Assembly: GCF_016775155.1 (NCBI RefSeq)
Contig: NZ_JAEUGD010000001.1
Location: 123,855 to 187,854 of the forward strand
Direction: 5' to 3'
DNA from: Fulvivirga marina
GTDB taxonomy: Bacteria; Bacteroidota; Bacteroidia; Cytophagales; Cyclobacteriaceae
DNA: 64,000 bases
A program made the translations under genes and the position numbers. How positions within the stretch are numbered: the stretch's first letter is position 1; each line of letters opens with the position of its first letter. The notes under the pieces are model-generated. The model saw only the letters and a list, made by a program, of their open reading frames with translations, was not told the origin of the DNA and searched no databases. Shown here one piece after another: positions 13,101 to 19,410 of this stretch.

Positions 13101-16100
13101 TTGGTTCAAGGATGATCCAAATAGCACACCACTTGTTGATGGAGGTGCTGTAACGATTACAGATTCATTCTTGGATATCACTAATTATCCTTCAATAGAA
13201 GCTGGTGTATATTATGTCGTAGCAACACGACTTGTGGGTTTTGCCCCGGGAGCAGGTTGTTCTTCACCTCCTGCCAGAGTAGACATATTTGATACACATG
13301 TGAATCCGCAAATATCTCTTGAGCCATTTGCTAATACATCCTGTAATACAGATTTTGAGGGAAGTATCACGATAGACGCTTCAACTCCCTCCGGACCAGG
13401 GGTAGGGGCGACCTATACTTATGATATTTCTGGTCCGAATGGTTATGTCAGTACCCTGAACGCACAAACAGGAGTATCTAACTCAATCCCTGATCTGGAA
13501 GATGGTACTTATACAGTTATAGCTACAAATGAAACTACGGGATGTACTGTAACAGGTACAGTAACCATTCCGAAAAATCAGACACCTATAATTATTACAG
13601 CTGCAGCTGGAATAGACCAGGAATTATGCTCTCCTGATGGTAGAGCCGAAGTGACAGGGGTATCCATAGATGGGGGTGCAACCAACCAGCCATTGGCTGA
13701 GTTTGAGTTTAGGTGGTTTAAAGATGACCCGAACAGTACAGCATTGGTCGATGGGGGGGCTGTCACTATCACAGATTCTTTTATTGATATCACCAATTAT
13801 CCTACAATTGAGGCAGGAACATATTATGTTATTGCTATTCGTTTGCCAGGTAATGTTCCAGGTGCAGGTTGTGTTTCTCCTCCTGCCCGTGTGGAAATTT
13901 TAGATAGTCATGTTAACCCTCAAATTTCACTGCAGGCCTTTGCTAATACATCTTGTAATACAGACTTTGAAGGAAGTATCACTATAGATGCTTCAACTCC
14001 ATCAGGCCCAGGAGTAGGAGCGACTTATACTTATGATATTACAGGACCAAATGGTTATGCGAATACACTGAATGCCCAATCAGGAACTGCCAATACCGTG
14101 GTTGATCTGGAAGATGGCACATATACGATTATAGCCACTAATGAGGTCACGACCTGTACTGTTACAGGATCTGTGACTATCCCGAAAAACCAGACACCTA
14201 TAATTATTACAGCTGCTGCAGGAACGGATCAGGAATTGTGTTCACCTGATGGAAGAGCAGAAGTAACGGGAGTTTCAATAGATGGAGGTGCAACAAACCA
14301 GCCTTTGGGCGAATTTGAGTTTAGATGGTTTAAAGATGATCCGAACAGCACAGCCTTGGTTGATGGTGGTGCTGCTACTATTACAGATTCTTTCATAGAT
14401 ATCACTAACTACCCTTCAATAGAGGCGGGCACATATTATGTTGTGGCTATTCGTTTGCCTGGAAATGTTCCAGGAGCGGGATGTGTTTCTCCTCCTGCTC
14501 GAGTGGAAATTTTGGATAGCCATGTCAACCCTCAAATTGCTCTGCAAGGTTTTGCTAATACCTCTTGTACTACAGATTATGAGGGAAGTATAGTTATAGA
14601 TATGACCACACCATCAGGACCAGGAGTAGGTGCTACTTATACTTATGATATTGTAGGGCCGAATGGTTACACTAACCTACTTAGTGCTCAAACAGGTAGT
14701 GCAAATGCAGTTACAGGTTTGCAAGAGGGATCATACACAATTGTTGCCACTAATGAGATCACCTCTTGTGAGGTTACAGGCTCAATTACTTTATTAACGA
14801 GCCAGACACCTATCATTGTTACTACTGTAGGCTCTACTGACCAGCAACTCTGTACGCCCGATGGTAGAGCGGATGTGACAGGGGTATCAATAGATGGTGG
14901 GGCTACCAGCAGGCCATTGAATGAGTTTACATTTGAGTGGTATAAGGATAGCCCTGGCGCAGTGGGTACAGGCCTTCAGAATGGAGGAGTACTTATTGAA
15001 GATCCTTTCTTGGATATTAGCAACTACCCAACTATTGAAGCAGGGGTATATTATGTTGTCGCGACAAGACGTCCAGGCTTCACTCCGGGGGCTGGTTGTT
15101 CTTCTCCTCCAGCAAGAATTGAGATCATCGATTCGCATGTTAACCCGCAGGTTTTATTGTTAGCAACTTCGAATACCGCCTGCGATGGTAACTTTGATGG
15201 GACTTTAACAATTAATGCTTCTGACCCTTCAGGGCCTGGTGTGGGTGCGACATTTACTTATGATATCACGTTGAATGGTAATCCGCTTACGAATTCGAGT
15301 GGTAATTCAGGAGCAGGAAATACTATAACAGATCTTCAAGAAGGGACTTATGTTGTGCTTGTTACAAATGAGACAACCGGGTGTTCATCGTCAGCTACCA
15401 AAACTATTGAGTATAGGCCTGAGCCCATAGATGTGATCACGGTGGATCATGAGGATCAGGATATATGTTATCCGGATGGTAGAGTTGAAGTAACGGTTAC
15501 CAGCCCTACGGCACCAACAAATTATACTTATGAGTGGTATTTAGGGGATATTAGTACCAGTCGGTTGACAGACCAGTTTGGAACCATAATTTCCGGTCCG
15601 GTTTTGGAAGCGGGTACTTTAGCTGGTCAATACCCGACAATGGGAGCCGGTACTTATTATGTGATAGCTACAAGAAATTCAGGTGATGCACCAGGTTCAG
15701 GTTGTTCTTCACCGCCATTTAGAATTGATATACTGGATGTAAGTACTGATCCTATGCCGGATGTGTCATTTACTCCAAATACTGCATGTGATCCCTCATT
15801 AGCTAACGGAACAATAACAGCCTCAGTACAAGAGCAGGATGGCTCGACGGGAGATACATATACGTTCTCTTGGACCTTTGAGGGAGGAGCTTTGCCGGGA
15901 ACAGTTATTCAGAGTGATGTGGCCAATACCAGTAGTCTTACTAATACCCTAGAAGGTACTTATGAGTTACTTGTCACTAATGTTTCTAATACAGGTTGTA
16001 GCATTACTACATCAGTGAATGTTACACTTGATCAACCACAAAGCCAACCCAATATTATTGATGTGGCTACATTTGATCCAGTAGATTGTATGCCATCAGG

Positions 16101-17979
16101 TTATGCTGAAGTTCAGTCCATTTCTATAGGAGGAGGTGCGGCAATTACTGATCCGGTGGTGTTAAGTAACGACTTTACATATCGCTGGTATGAAGGAGAT
16201 GTATTGCCAGCTAATCAATTAGCGGATACCGATCCTCTTATAGAAGACCTATTGCCAGGGCGGTATTTTGTTATTGTGACCAGCAATGCTACGGGTTGTG
16301 AATCCATTCCAAAGGAAGTTAATATTCTTGACGTGGACAGAATATTGCCAGTAATAGCGATAGAGCAGACTATTCCTCAGATCAATTGTATTGGCCCTCC
16401 TTTTAGTGCAGAACTGGAGGCTACCGCTGAGGAATCTGATGGTAATGTTGGTACTTACATATTTACATGGAGTTACGAGGGCGGAGGCCTTCCTGCAGGT
16501 GCGAACGTTTCTGCTACAACACCTACATCCAGTACTCTAAGTAATTTGCCAAGTGGTACTTATGAAGTTACAGCATTGAATCCTACAACGGGTTGTAGCT
16601 CTTCTGCATTCTTCATAATTAGAGATGAAAGTGAGAGGTACAAACCTATAGTAAGTACCAGTTCAGAGCCATTAACATTCTGTTCCGGTGATAATGGGTC
16701 TGTATTACTAGCCAGTGTACGCTTTCCGGATGACTACCCATTTAATATCAATAACTATACAGTGGATTGGTATACTGGTGATTCACCGGATCTAAGTGCA
16801 GCGCCTGATTACCCTAATACAGATCGCGTATCAGGCCTGCCAGATGGAGTGTATACGATTAGGGTTACGGATAATAATACAGGCTGTTTTGTAGTGAAAC
16901 TTCAAAATATTAAAGATGAACGTCAGTACCCTGTTATTGAAATAACCGAAAGTTCGCAAACCACATGTCCTCCTTATTTACCAAATGGTGTTTTGACAGC
17001 CACGGTAGGTGGCCGGGTAGGGGGCTATTCATTTGAATGGTTTAGCGGTACTTCAGCAGGAGCTCCAGGTACCGGTTTAACCACCAGAAACAGACTCATT
17101 GGTTATCCTGCAGGTATGTATACCGTTAGGGTTATAGATGATTTCACAGGGTGTGAGTCTGAAGAATCCCACGAGTTACAAGATGCACACCTCATACCGC
17201 CATCACCAACACCAGAGTTGCTTTCCAACGTTACTTCATGTATAGATCCTGATGGTAAAGTAACCGTTACGGTAGAAGGCGAAACCCAAGGGTATGACTT
17301 TCTGTGGTATATGGGAGGTACAGTGAGTGGTACGCCAATATCCGATAGAGTTAATGTAGTAGGTCTTGATATAGGTACATATACAGTAACTGCGACAGAT
17401 TTAGTAACCGGTTGTGTCTCTGATGGTGTGCCTATTGATGTAGGAGATGAGAGGTTACTTCCTGAGTTTGTATTTGAAACAGTTGGTTCCAAGTGTGATG
17501 AAAACACCGGGCAGGCTACCATTTCAATTACTAACAATACAGTTGTCAACACTGTGGAATGGTTTGATGCAACTGGAGCTTCAATAGGCTTAGGAACAGA
17601 TCTATATGGAGTTGCACCAGGAGAGTATGAAGCACTTGTTACTACCTTCTTGGGATGTGAAAATACAGGAGTTGTGGAGATTGGAACAGTTATTACCAAC
17701 TACAACCTTGTTTCAGCTGATGGTGACGGCATCAACGACACTTTCCAGATTGATTGTATCACGAACTTCCCTAATAACAATGTGAGGATATACAATAGGG
17801 TAGGAGTGCTAGTATATGAAATCGATGGTTATAACAATACAGACAGGGCGTTTAGGGGAATTGGTGAAAAAGGAGTTTATTCTATGGGAGACAGGTTGCC
17901 CAATGGTACCTACTTTTATTTAATAGATAAAGGCGATGGCTCAGAAATTATTTCAGGATTCTTAGAATTAATACGATAA
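4123..17979 (+). CDS. Giant SprB-like T9SS adhesin with tandem repeat modules (4618 residues)
   Basis: The protein starts with a signal peptide (MKSVFKHSFILLLTF...SFAQS). Two Asp-rich calcium-type motifs (NGVDDDGDGLIDC, DGIDNDGDGG) follow, then seven FG-GAP-like motifs (DVNCDGIPDVV, DIDGSCPAEIF, DMDCDSGAEII, DMNGDGNMDVV, DIDGDGNLEIT, DFDNDGSPEVV, DVDGDGATDLC) to ~residue 520, and a CARDB-like domain near 660-770. From ~780 to ~4500 it is a chain of SprB-type modules with two Cys per ~100 residues and recurring WYDG or TVEVTN-like strands. Two families are exactly periodic: 192-residue units (from residue 1263) and ~204-residue units (from residue 2751). The last ~90 residues are a type B sorting domain (DGINDTFQI, VRIYNRVG, LPNGTYFYLID). 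SprB is the mobile gliding adhesin of Flavobacterium. The stop lies 3 bases before an SprF-like gene, the same order as sprB-sprF. Orthology to SprB itself is inference. Confidence 0.88.
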   Translation: MKSVFKHSFILLLTFTVSLSFAQSELCYNGVDDDGDGLIDCSDPDCQFASNIEKGCNCADGIDNDGDGGADVSDADCAAFYGLTFVGEDDSDCSITPDPGTGTFDFVNPSSSGQNTVDTQSKVAVGDVNCDGIPDVVTTSKWNQTLRVVATSDNQADGSDKGDIIQDFKTPGSSIFPQGNFFFELEVLIADIDGSCPAEIFSIVSKRKNANSEPEGYYLVGFRANASPSTSDLVPLFDAIPLGPDRPGQITIADMDCDSGAEIILKDQVYDAETGALLADGNVGDWNTEVVSAPVAVDIIEGGNLEVVVGNLILSYPDMAVIADMNALGGDQWFPKEIFDANEYGFDNFSSTSVADMNGDGNMDVVLSGALDSKNGETAIFFWDVANGTVSSFTPPDPNYADGWIWGTSRPNLGDIDGDGNLEITFVAGNQLYALEVDPNTGALSQKWVRTINDSRSGIVATTVFDFDNDGSPEVVYRDSQQLVVIDGETGQNVLWSTACQSHTMTEGPIIADVDGDGATDLCTTCNTNTSFDIEAPIQQQALGELRCFFSQNSSWLPTRGVWNQSGYFVTNIADDLSVPCPRFDMTTVFSEGPCDNGLPGPQRPFNTFLNQVPSIGPDGCPFYPSPDISFVGDDPGDPNVDPNDPDYFPAVVVIPPTCGDLGVEVLFNIVNSGALAISDNVDVSFWEGDPTVAVDPVTGQPATFLHADVLVLNNIQVGDTVTTAGVNFDYSGKPTTLYIILNDDGTQFPVDTTSASGLQECKLDNNVFAIDIVPEPFTVEIENIADNFKCDDTAPDTGEIRAVVKRNGVEVSDYSLFGFQWYFGSDTTNAMPDPAGSSDWLTGLADTTYTVVVTNLEKGCSSLPVTDTVLRQGVDPVVNILINSHQTHCFPPNGELEVTIEGGLAGYSFAWYDNNLNPIGVTGPIASDLTEGEWIVDVVKSGCIERVSTTIGGPTEPDVVASVVQNVNNCANPGSGIITAQPFINSVLQDTANYIFDWYYYNNATSTLGSILPPSTGSGPTRSGLDIGYYAVVATEIVSGCESSPLQIVQVTDNRTYPELVINEIAPQTSCDPNNPNGILQVEISNGGVVDDPLNYTIEWFRGQNTLPANLHTNTSGVNGEVAEGVEGGGIPYTVKVTNINNCFTTTDTIVSEDVNVPILNLVKLNNTTCDPSLASATYNGQITGTVTFKGVTITLPDPQYEFTWYNGTTTGAPVIATADPTSPVLSELPGGYYTVEVTRTDLFCVSAPVTVEILDVEALPTIGEVMTPSTNCPGGTDNGEIEITTIDGVAPGDYTINWYDGSSVKFDGGGVRTPDATGTLYSGIPGAATYTVEVINNITGCINTETYNLPDNSILPTFSLESDPNSVCDATLGSSAFTGEIRVVSLVDPNFEAGQTYTYTFTNTGTAAVVSQATATLSNLEDGTYEVTVENDQLGCISDPVQVIVDFVPVLPNIVEAFRPSTNCTAADNGAIEITAIDGVAPNADYTINWYDGSVVKFDGLGNRTPDATGAIYSGIPGGFNYTVEVINNITGCVNTESYTLADLSALPTFSLESDPNAVCDPSLGSSAFTGEIRVVSLNDVNAEAGHTYTYTFTNTGTAAVVSQATATLSNLEDGTYEVTVGNDQLGCLSDPVQVVIGFTPSLPVIVEAFTPSTNCTAAPNGAIEVITVDGVAPNADYTINWYDGNSVKFDGGGNRLPDATGATYAGIPGGANYTVEVINNITGCINTESYTLADNSALPTFSLESDPNSVCDETLASSDFTGEIRVVSLVDANFVAGHTYTYTFTNTGTGDVVNQATATLSNLEDGTYEVTVGNDQLGCLSDPVQVVVGFTPSLPVIVEAFTPSTNCTAAPNGAIEITMIDGVAPTADYTINWYDGNSVKLDGGGNRLPDATGATYAGIPGGADYTVEVINNITGCINTESYTLADNSALPTFSLESDPNSVCDETLASSDFTGEIRVVSLVDANFVAGHTYTYTFTNTGTGDVVNQATATLSNLEDGTYEVTVGNDQLGCLSDPVQVVIGFSPSLPVIVEAFTPSTNCTTADNGAIEITTIDGVAPNANYTINWYDGNSVKLDGVGNRLPDGTGAIYAGIPGGANYTVEVINNLTGCINTESYTLADDSELPIVTLGKKSNTVCSSTIGFNGSVTAAVSYKGSGVTLPDANYIFTWYDGSSTSDPVIAVGDNTAEVLSGLEGGFYTVTVNNVALGCTSDPVTIEVVDTQYFPDINIAITPQTFCVGLNGELLATINETSIGGGNPADPNDYSFTWYEYDNSTNTSTALSVGVVGGVNGEQVTELPQGYYMLEVIRTATGCVNNEIVFLPENITIPDVTLVKVSDLTTCGSPNGALQADIGGVEVGYTFHWYHGNDAIDENFVIANADAVNVDDGSYTGLVPGDYTVVAVHNTTGCISPMQIERVLDATNAISIGVNFDILPTDCNIGNGQMTATPTVALTVTDPDTDFTYEWYEGGPTNVDPIDFFSNPPTFAAPAFASTRTISGLTSGTFTVVVTYNITGCSQLRTVFLPFIDSPDITPTITNSTECPYTSGNGEVTIDIDASGVMALPPAGDPSGAIDNDNFTVNFYSGANADVLISGPTDLDPPAFPANGPVTIATGLAPGLYTIELIEDYTGNNCSMFEVIEVEIGALPPLVSLVGTVSSNTACDLNQADGEFTVDVSKDPDDNAVGTTYTLDISPDPTSSYPIVGQPVGSYSFTQLPPDTYTVTVTASTGCSITKNFTVPDAPTISEIVDGDVIITAADLCTPSGSIEITNISLVGVGPDNLDDFEFTWYDDAGLTSIVFQAQGDATAVNGGEVLDNVNYAGMGPGTYWVVAEKTTGVGAGCFSAPFQSVVPDVSVDPEISLQASSNTSCTDVTPEGTITIDVTTASGPGAGGTYTYNITGPGGYNNVLNAQTGVGNTVTGLDDGTYTVVATNEITGCTVAGIITVPINETPIIITAATAVDQELCTPDGRIDVIGVSIDGGVTNRPLNEFEFAWFKDDPNSTPLVDGGAVTITDSFLDITNYPSIEAGVYYVVATRLVGFAPGAGCSSPPARVDIFDTHVNPQISLEPFANTSCNTDFEGSITIDASTPSGPGVGATYTYDISGPNGYVSTLNAQTGVSNSIPDLEDGTYTVIATNETTGCTVTGTVTIPKNQTPIIITAAAGIDQELCSPDGRAEVTGVSIDGGATNQPLAEFEFRWFKDDPNSTALVDGGAVTITDSFIDITNYPTIEAGTYYVIAIRLPGNVPGAGCVSPPARVEILDSHVNPQISLQAFANTSCNTDFEGSITIDASTPSGPGVGATYTYDITGPNGYANTLNAQSGTANTVVDLEDGTYTIIATNEVTTCTVTGSVTIPKNQTPIIITAAAGTDQELCSPDGRAEVTGVSIDGGATNQPLGEFEFRWFKDDPNSTALVDGGAATITDSFIDITNYPSIEAGTYYVVAIRLPGNVPGAGCVSPPARVEILDSHVNPQIALQGFANTSCTTDYEGSIVIDMTTPSGPGVGATYTYDIVGPNGYTNLLSAQTGSANAVTGLQEGSYTIVATNEITSCEVTGSITLLTSQTPIIVTTVGSTDQQLCTPDGRADVTGVSIDGGATSRPLNEFTFEWYKDSPGAVGTGLQNGGVLIEDPFLDISNYPTIEAGVYYVVATRRPGFTPGAGCSSPPARIEIIDSHVNPQVLLLATSNTACDGNFDGTLTINASDPSGPGVGATFTYDITLNGNPLTNSSGNSGAGNTITDLQEGTYVVLVTNETTGCSSSATKTIEYRPEPIDVITVDHEDQDICYPDGRVEVTVTSPTAPTNYTYEWYLGDISTSRLTDQFGTIISGPVLEAGTLAGQYPTMGAGTYYVIATRNSGDAPGSGCSSPPFRIDILDVSTDPMPDVSFTPNTACDPSLANGTITASVQEQDGSTGDTYTFSWTFEGGALPGTVIQSDVANTSSLTNTLEGTYELLVTNVSNTGCSITTSVNVTLDQPQSQPNIIDVATFDPVDCMPSGYAEVQSISIGGGAAITDPVVLSNDFTYRWYEGDVLPANQLADTDPLIEDLLPGRYFVIVTSNATGCESIPKEVNILDVDRILPVIAIEQTIPQINCIGPPFSAELEATAEESDGNVGTYIFTWSYEGGGLPAGANVSATTPTSSTLSNLPSGTYEVTALNPTTGCSSSAFFIIRDESERYKPIVSTSSEPLTFCSGDNGSVLLASVRFPDDYPFNINNYTVDWYTGDSPDLSAAPDYPNTDRVSGLPDGVYTIRVTDNNTGCFVVKLQNIKDERQYPVIEITESSQTTCPPYLPNGVLTATVGGRVGGYSFEWFSGTSAGAPGTGLTTRNRLIGYPAGMYTVRVIDDFTGCESEESHELQDAHLIPPSPTPELLSNVTSCIDPDGKVTVTVEGETQGYDFLWYMGGTVSGTPISDRVNVVGLDIGTYTVTATDLVTGCVSDGVPIDVGDERLLPEFVFETVGSKCDENTGQATISITNNTVVNTVEWFDATGASIGLGTDLYGVAPGEYEALVTTFLGCENTGVVEIGTVITNYNLVSADGDGINDTFQIDCITNFPNNNVRIYNRVGVLVYEIDGYNNTDRAFRGIGEKGVYSMGDRLPNGTYFYLIDKGDGSEIISGFLELIR
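7909..10500 (+). repeat. Tandem 576-bp coding repeat, 4.5 units inside the giant adhesin
   Basis: Units begin at 7909, 8485, 9061, 9637 and 10213 (the last is half a unit). The spacing is exactly 576 bp (192 codons) each time. Each unit encodes a PSTNC...NWYDG...ITGC half followed by a FSLESDPN...GEIRVVSL...DGTYEVTV half. The 9061 and 9637 units are nearly identical at the DNA level over several hundred bases, while 7909 is the most diverged, which points to recent duplication or gene conversion in the middle of the array. Confidence 0.92.
12373..16047 (+). repeat. Tandem ~612-bp coding repeat, six units inside the giant adhesin
   Basis: Phase points marked by the PIIITAA-like strand lie at about 12373, 12973, 13585, 14197, 14809 and 15424, and the next module begins at 16048. 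The three central intervals are exactly 612 bp (204 codons), and the flanking ones are 600, 615 and 624 bp. Each unit carries ELC-PDGR, VSIDGG, EF-WFKDDPNS, GAGCSSPPAR and SGPGVGATYTYDI elements. The units at 13585 and 14197 are the most alike. This family is distinct from the 576-bp repeat upstream in the same gene. Confidence 0.88.
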
Positions 17980-17982
17980 CCT

Positions 17983-18933
17983 ATGAATAGATCTTTATTT
18001 ACAGTCTTGTCTCTTATGTTGCTAACAACCCTTGTTTATGGTCAGCAACAACGACCTATTCAGTCATTGTATATGTTTGATCAATTATTGATCAATCCGG
18101 CCTATGCTGGCAGTCAGGTGCAGTTAAGTGCAACATCAATTTACAGGAATCAATGGGTGAACCTTGAAGGAGCACCCAGAACATTTACAGCCTCAATTCA
18201 GTCGAGCTTTGTGCAAGGCCGAATGGGGCTTGGTATTGTATTGGGAAAAGATGTAATCGGTGTGCATGAAGATTTTAGCTTATATGCCAGCTATGCTTAT
18301 AAAATTAAAATGCCTAACGGGTCCCTGTCTATGGGGCTAATGGCTGGTTTTAATTCCTTACAATCTGATTTCACTAAAACTACGGTACCAACTGCCGGAG
18401 TGAGTGGTGGAGTCTCTGGTTCATCAGATCCTTTTTATAGAGAGACTAACGCTATCAATCCTAATTTTGGTGCAGGTTTATTTTATACTAATAAGGAATT
18501 CTATTTTGGCTTTTCTGTTCCCTATCTTTTGGATAATGAGATTATTCAGGATACTGAAGCTGCTGTAGAATCAGTTAAAAATACCCGTAACTACTTAATA
18601 AGTGTTGGGAATACTTTTCCTGTGAGTCCTGATTTTAAAATCATAGGCTCAACCTTGCTCAGGTTTCAGGAGGGAGCTCCTTTTAGTTTTGATATTAATG
18701 CCAATGGTGTATTTAAAGAAACAGTGGGGCTAGGAGTTAGCTATCGTTTGATAGAGGGTATGGTATACCTCTTTGAACTTAAGATTAATGAGAATTTCCA
18801 TGTAGGGTATGCCTATGATATGACCACCAGTGGCCTGAATACCGTATCCAATGGCTCTCATGAATTCTTGTTGAATTACCGTATCAAGATTCCAACGCTT
18901 CATAAAGGACTGGAGTGTCCTTCATATTTTTAG
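17983..18933 (+). CDS. PorP/SprF-family type IX secretion membrane protein
   Basis: The protein has 316 residues with a signal peptide (MNRSLFTVLSLMLLTTLVYGQQ) and then the family hallmark: a YMFDQLLINPAYAGS segment followed by YRNQWVNLEGAP and FTASIQSS. Alternating amphipathic strands and the ending HVGYAYDMTTSGL...NGSHEFLLNYRI indicate an outer-membrane barrel. PorP/SprF proteins are needed for export or surface attachment of type B T9SS cargo, usually the adhesin encoded immediately upstream. Here the gene begins 3 bases after the giant adhesin, so co-transcription and a dedicated partnership are the natural reading. Unlike the family member at the window start, it has no coiled-coil or SPOR extension. 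Family assignment is firm; specificity for the 4618-residue adhesin is inferred from adjacency. Confidence 0.93.
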   Translation: MNRSLFTVLSLMLLTTLVYGQQQRPIQSLYMFDQLLINPAYAGSQVQLSATSIYRNQWVNLEGAPRTFTASIQSSFVQGRMGLGIVLGKDVIGVHEDFSLYASYAYKIKMPNGSLSMGLMAGFNSLQSDFTKTTVPTAGVSGGVSGSSDPFYRETNAINPNFGAGLFYTNKEFYFGFSVPYLLDNEIIQDTEAAVESVKNTRNYLISVGNTFPVSPDFKIIGSTLLRFQEGAPFSFDINANGVFKETVGLGVSYRLIEGMVYLFELKINENFHVGYAYDMTTSGLNTVSNGSHEFLLNYRIKIPTLHKGLECPSYF

Positions 18934-19410
18934 TAGGCTGTCTTTTCTTGCTTTTATTTGTAAAGAGACTGTCAAGGTTAATATTTTTATTGCAACCATG
19001 TTGCCAGACTCAATAAGTACCTCAAAACGGAGGGGAGAATAAATTTAATTCGAGCAACTCATACAGCAACAGGATGTTAAGGGACAGCCAATGCCTAAGG
19101 GGTATGAAAAGCCTTGATGCAACACAATGGAGGCGTTTTAATATTGCCTTTCCATCAATCAATAATCTGTTTTTGATAAGTTTTTAGAGGAAAATGAAAA
19201 CTCCGAAAACTATATTTTTCCCACCTTGTAATTGCTATTTAATCCAAAGGTAATTTGAATGGCAATCTTTCCGGAAAACCTTTTAAACAAATTCTAATTT
19301 GAAACACTTTACGCCCCTTAAGTAAAACTCTGCTTGTTTTTAAACTTTAATTTAACAAGTAAACAGGTTTTATTTACTCAAAAGGAGCCCCATTTTCAAC
19401 CAAATAACCT
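18934..19410. other. Intergenic region with no recognised gene
   Basis: The 477 bases between the SprF-like gene and the interrupted secreted-protein gene hold only short open frames. I recognise no riboswitch, tRNA or strong terminator. An AGGAG-like stretch (AAAGGAG, 19381-19387) lies upstream of the ATG at 19411 but is too distant (23 bases) to be a normal ribosome binding site. Confidence 0.5.

Noticed and set aside
17103..17699. 198-codon open frame on the minus strand inside the giant adhesin
   Set aside because: It is the antisense of a repetitive Thr/Val/Gly-rich coding region; the product is Ser/Thr/Pro/Val-rich with no domain or export signal, and the sense frame is clearly real.
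19052..19117. Short coding-like stretch (QQDVKGQPMPKGYEKP and stop) in the gap after the SprF-like gene
   Set aside because: Only about 22 codons are open and there is no start; too little to call even a gene remnant.
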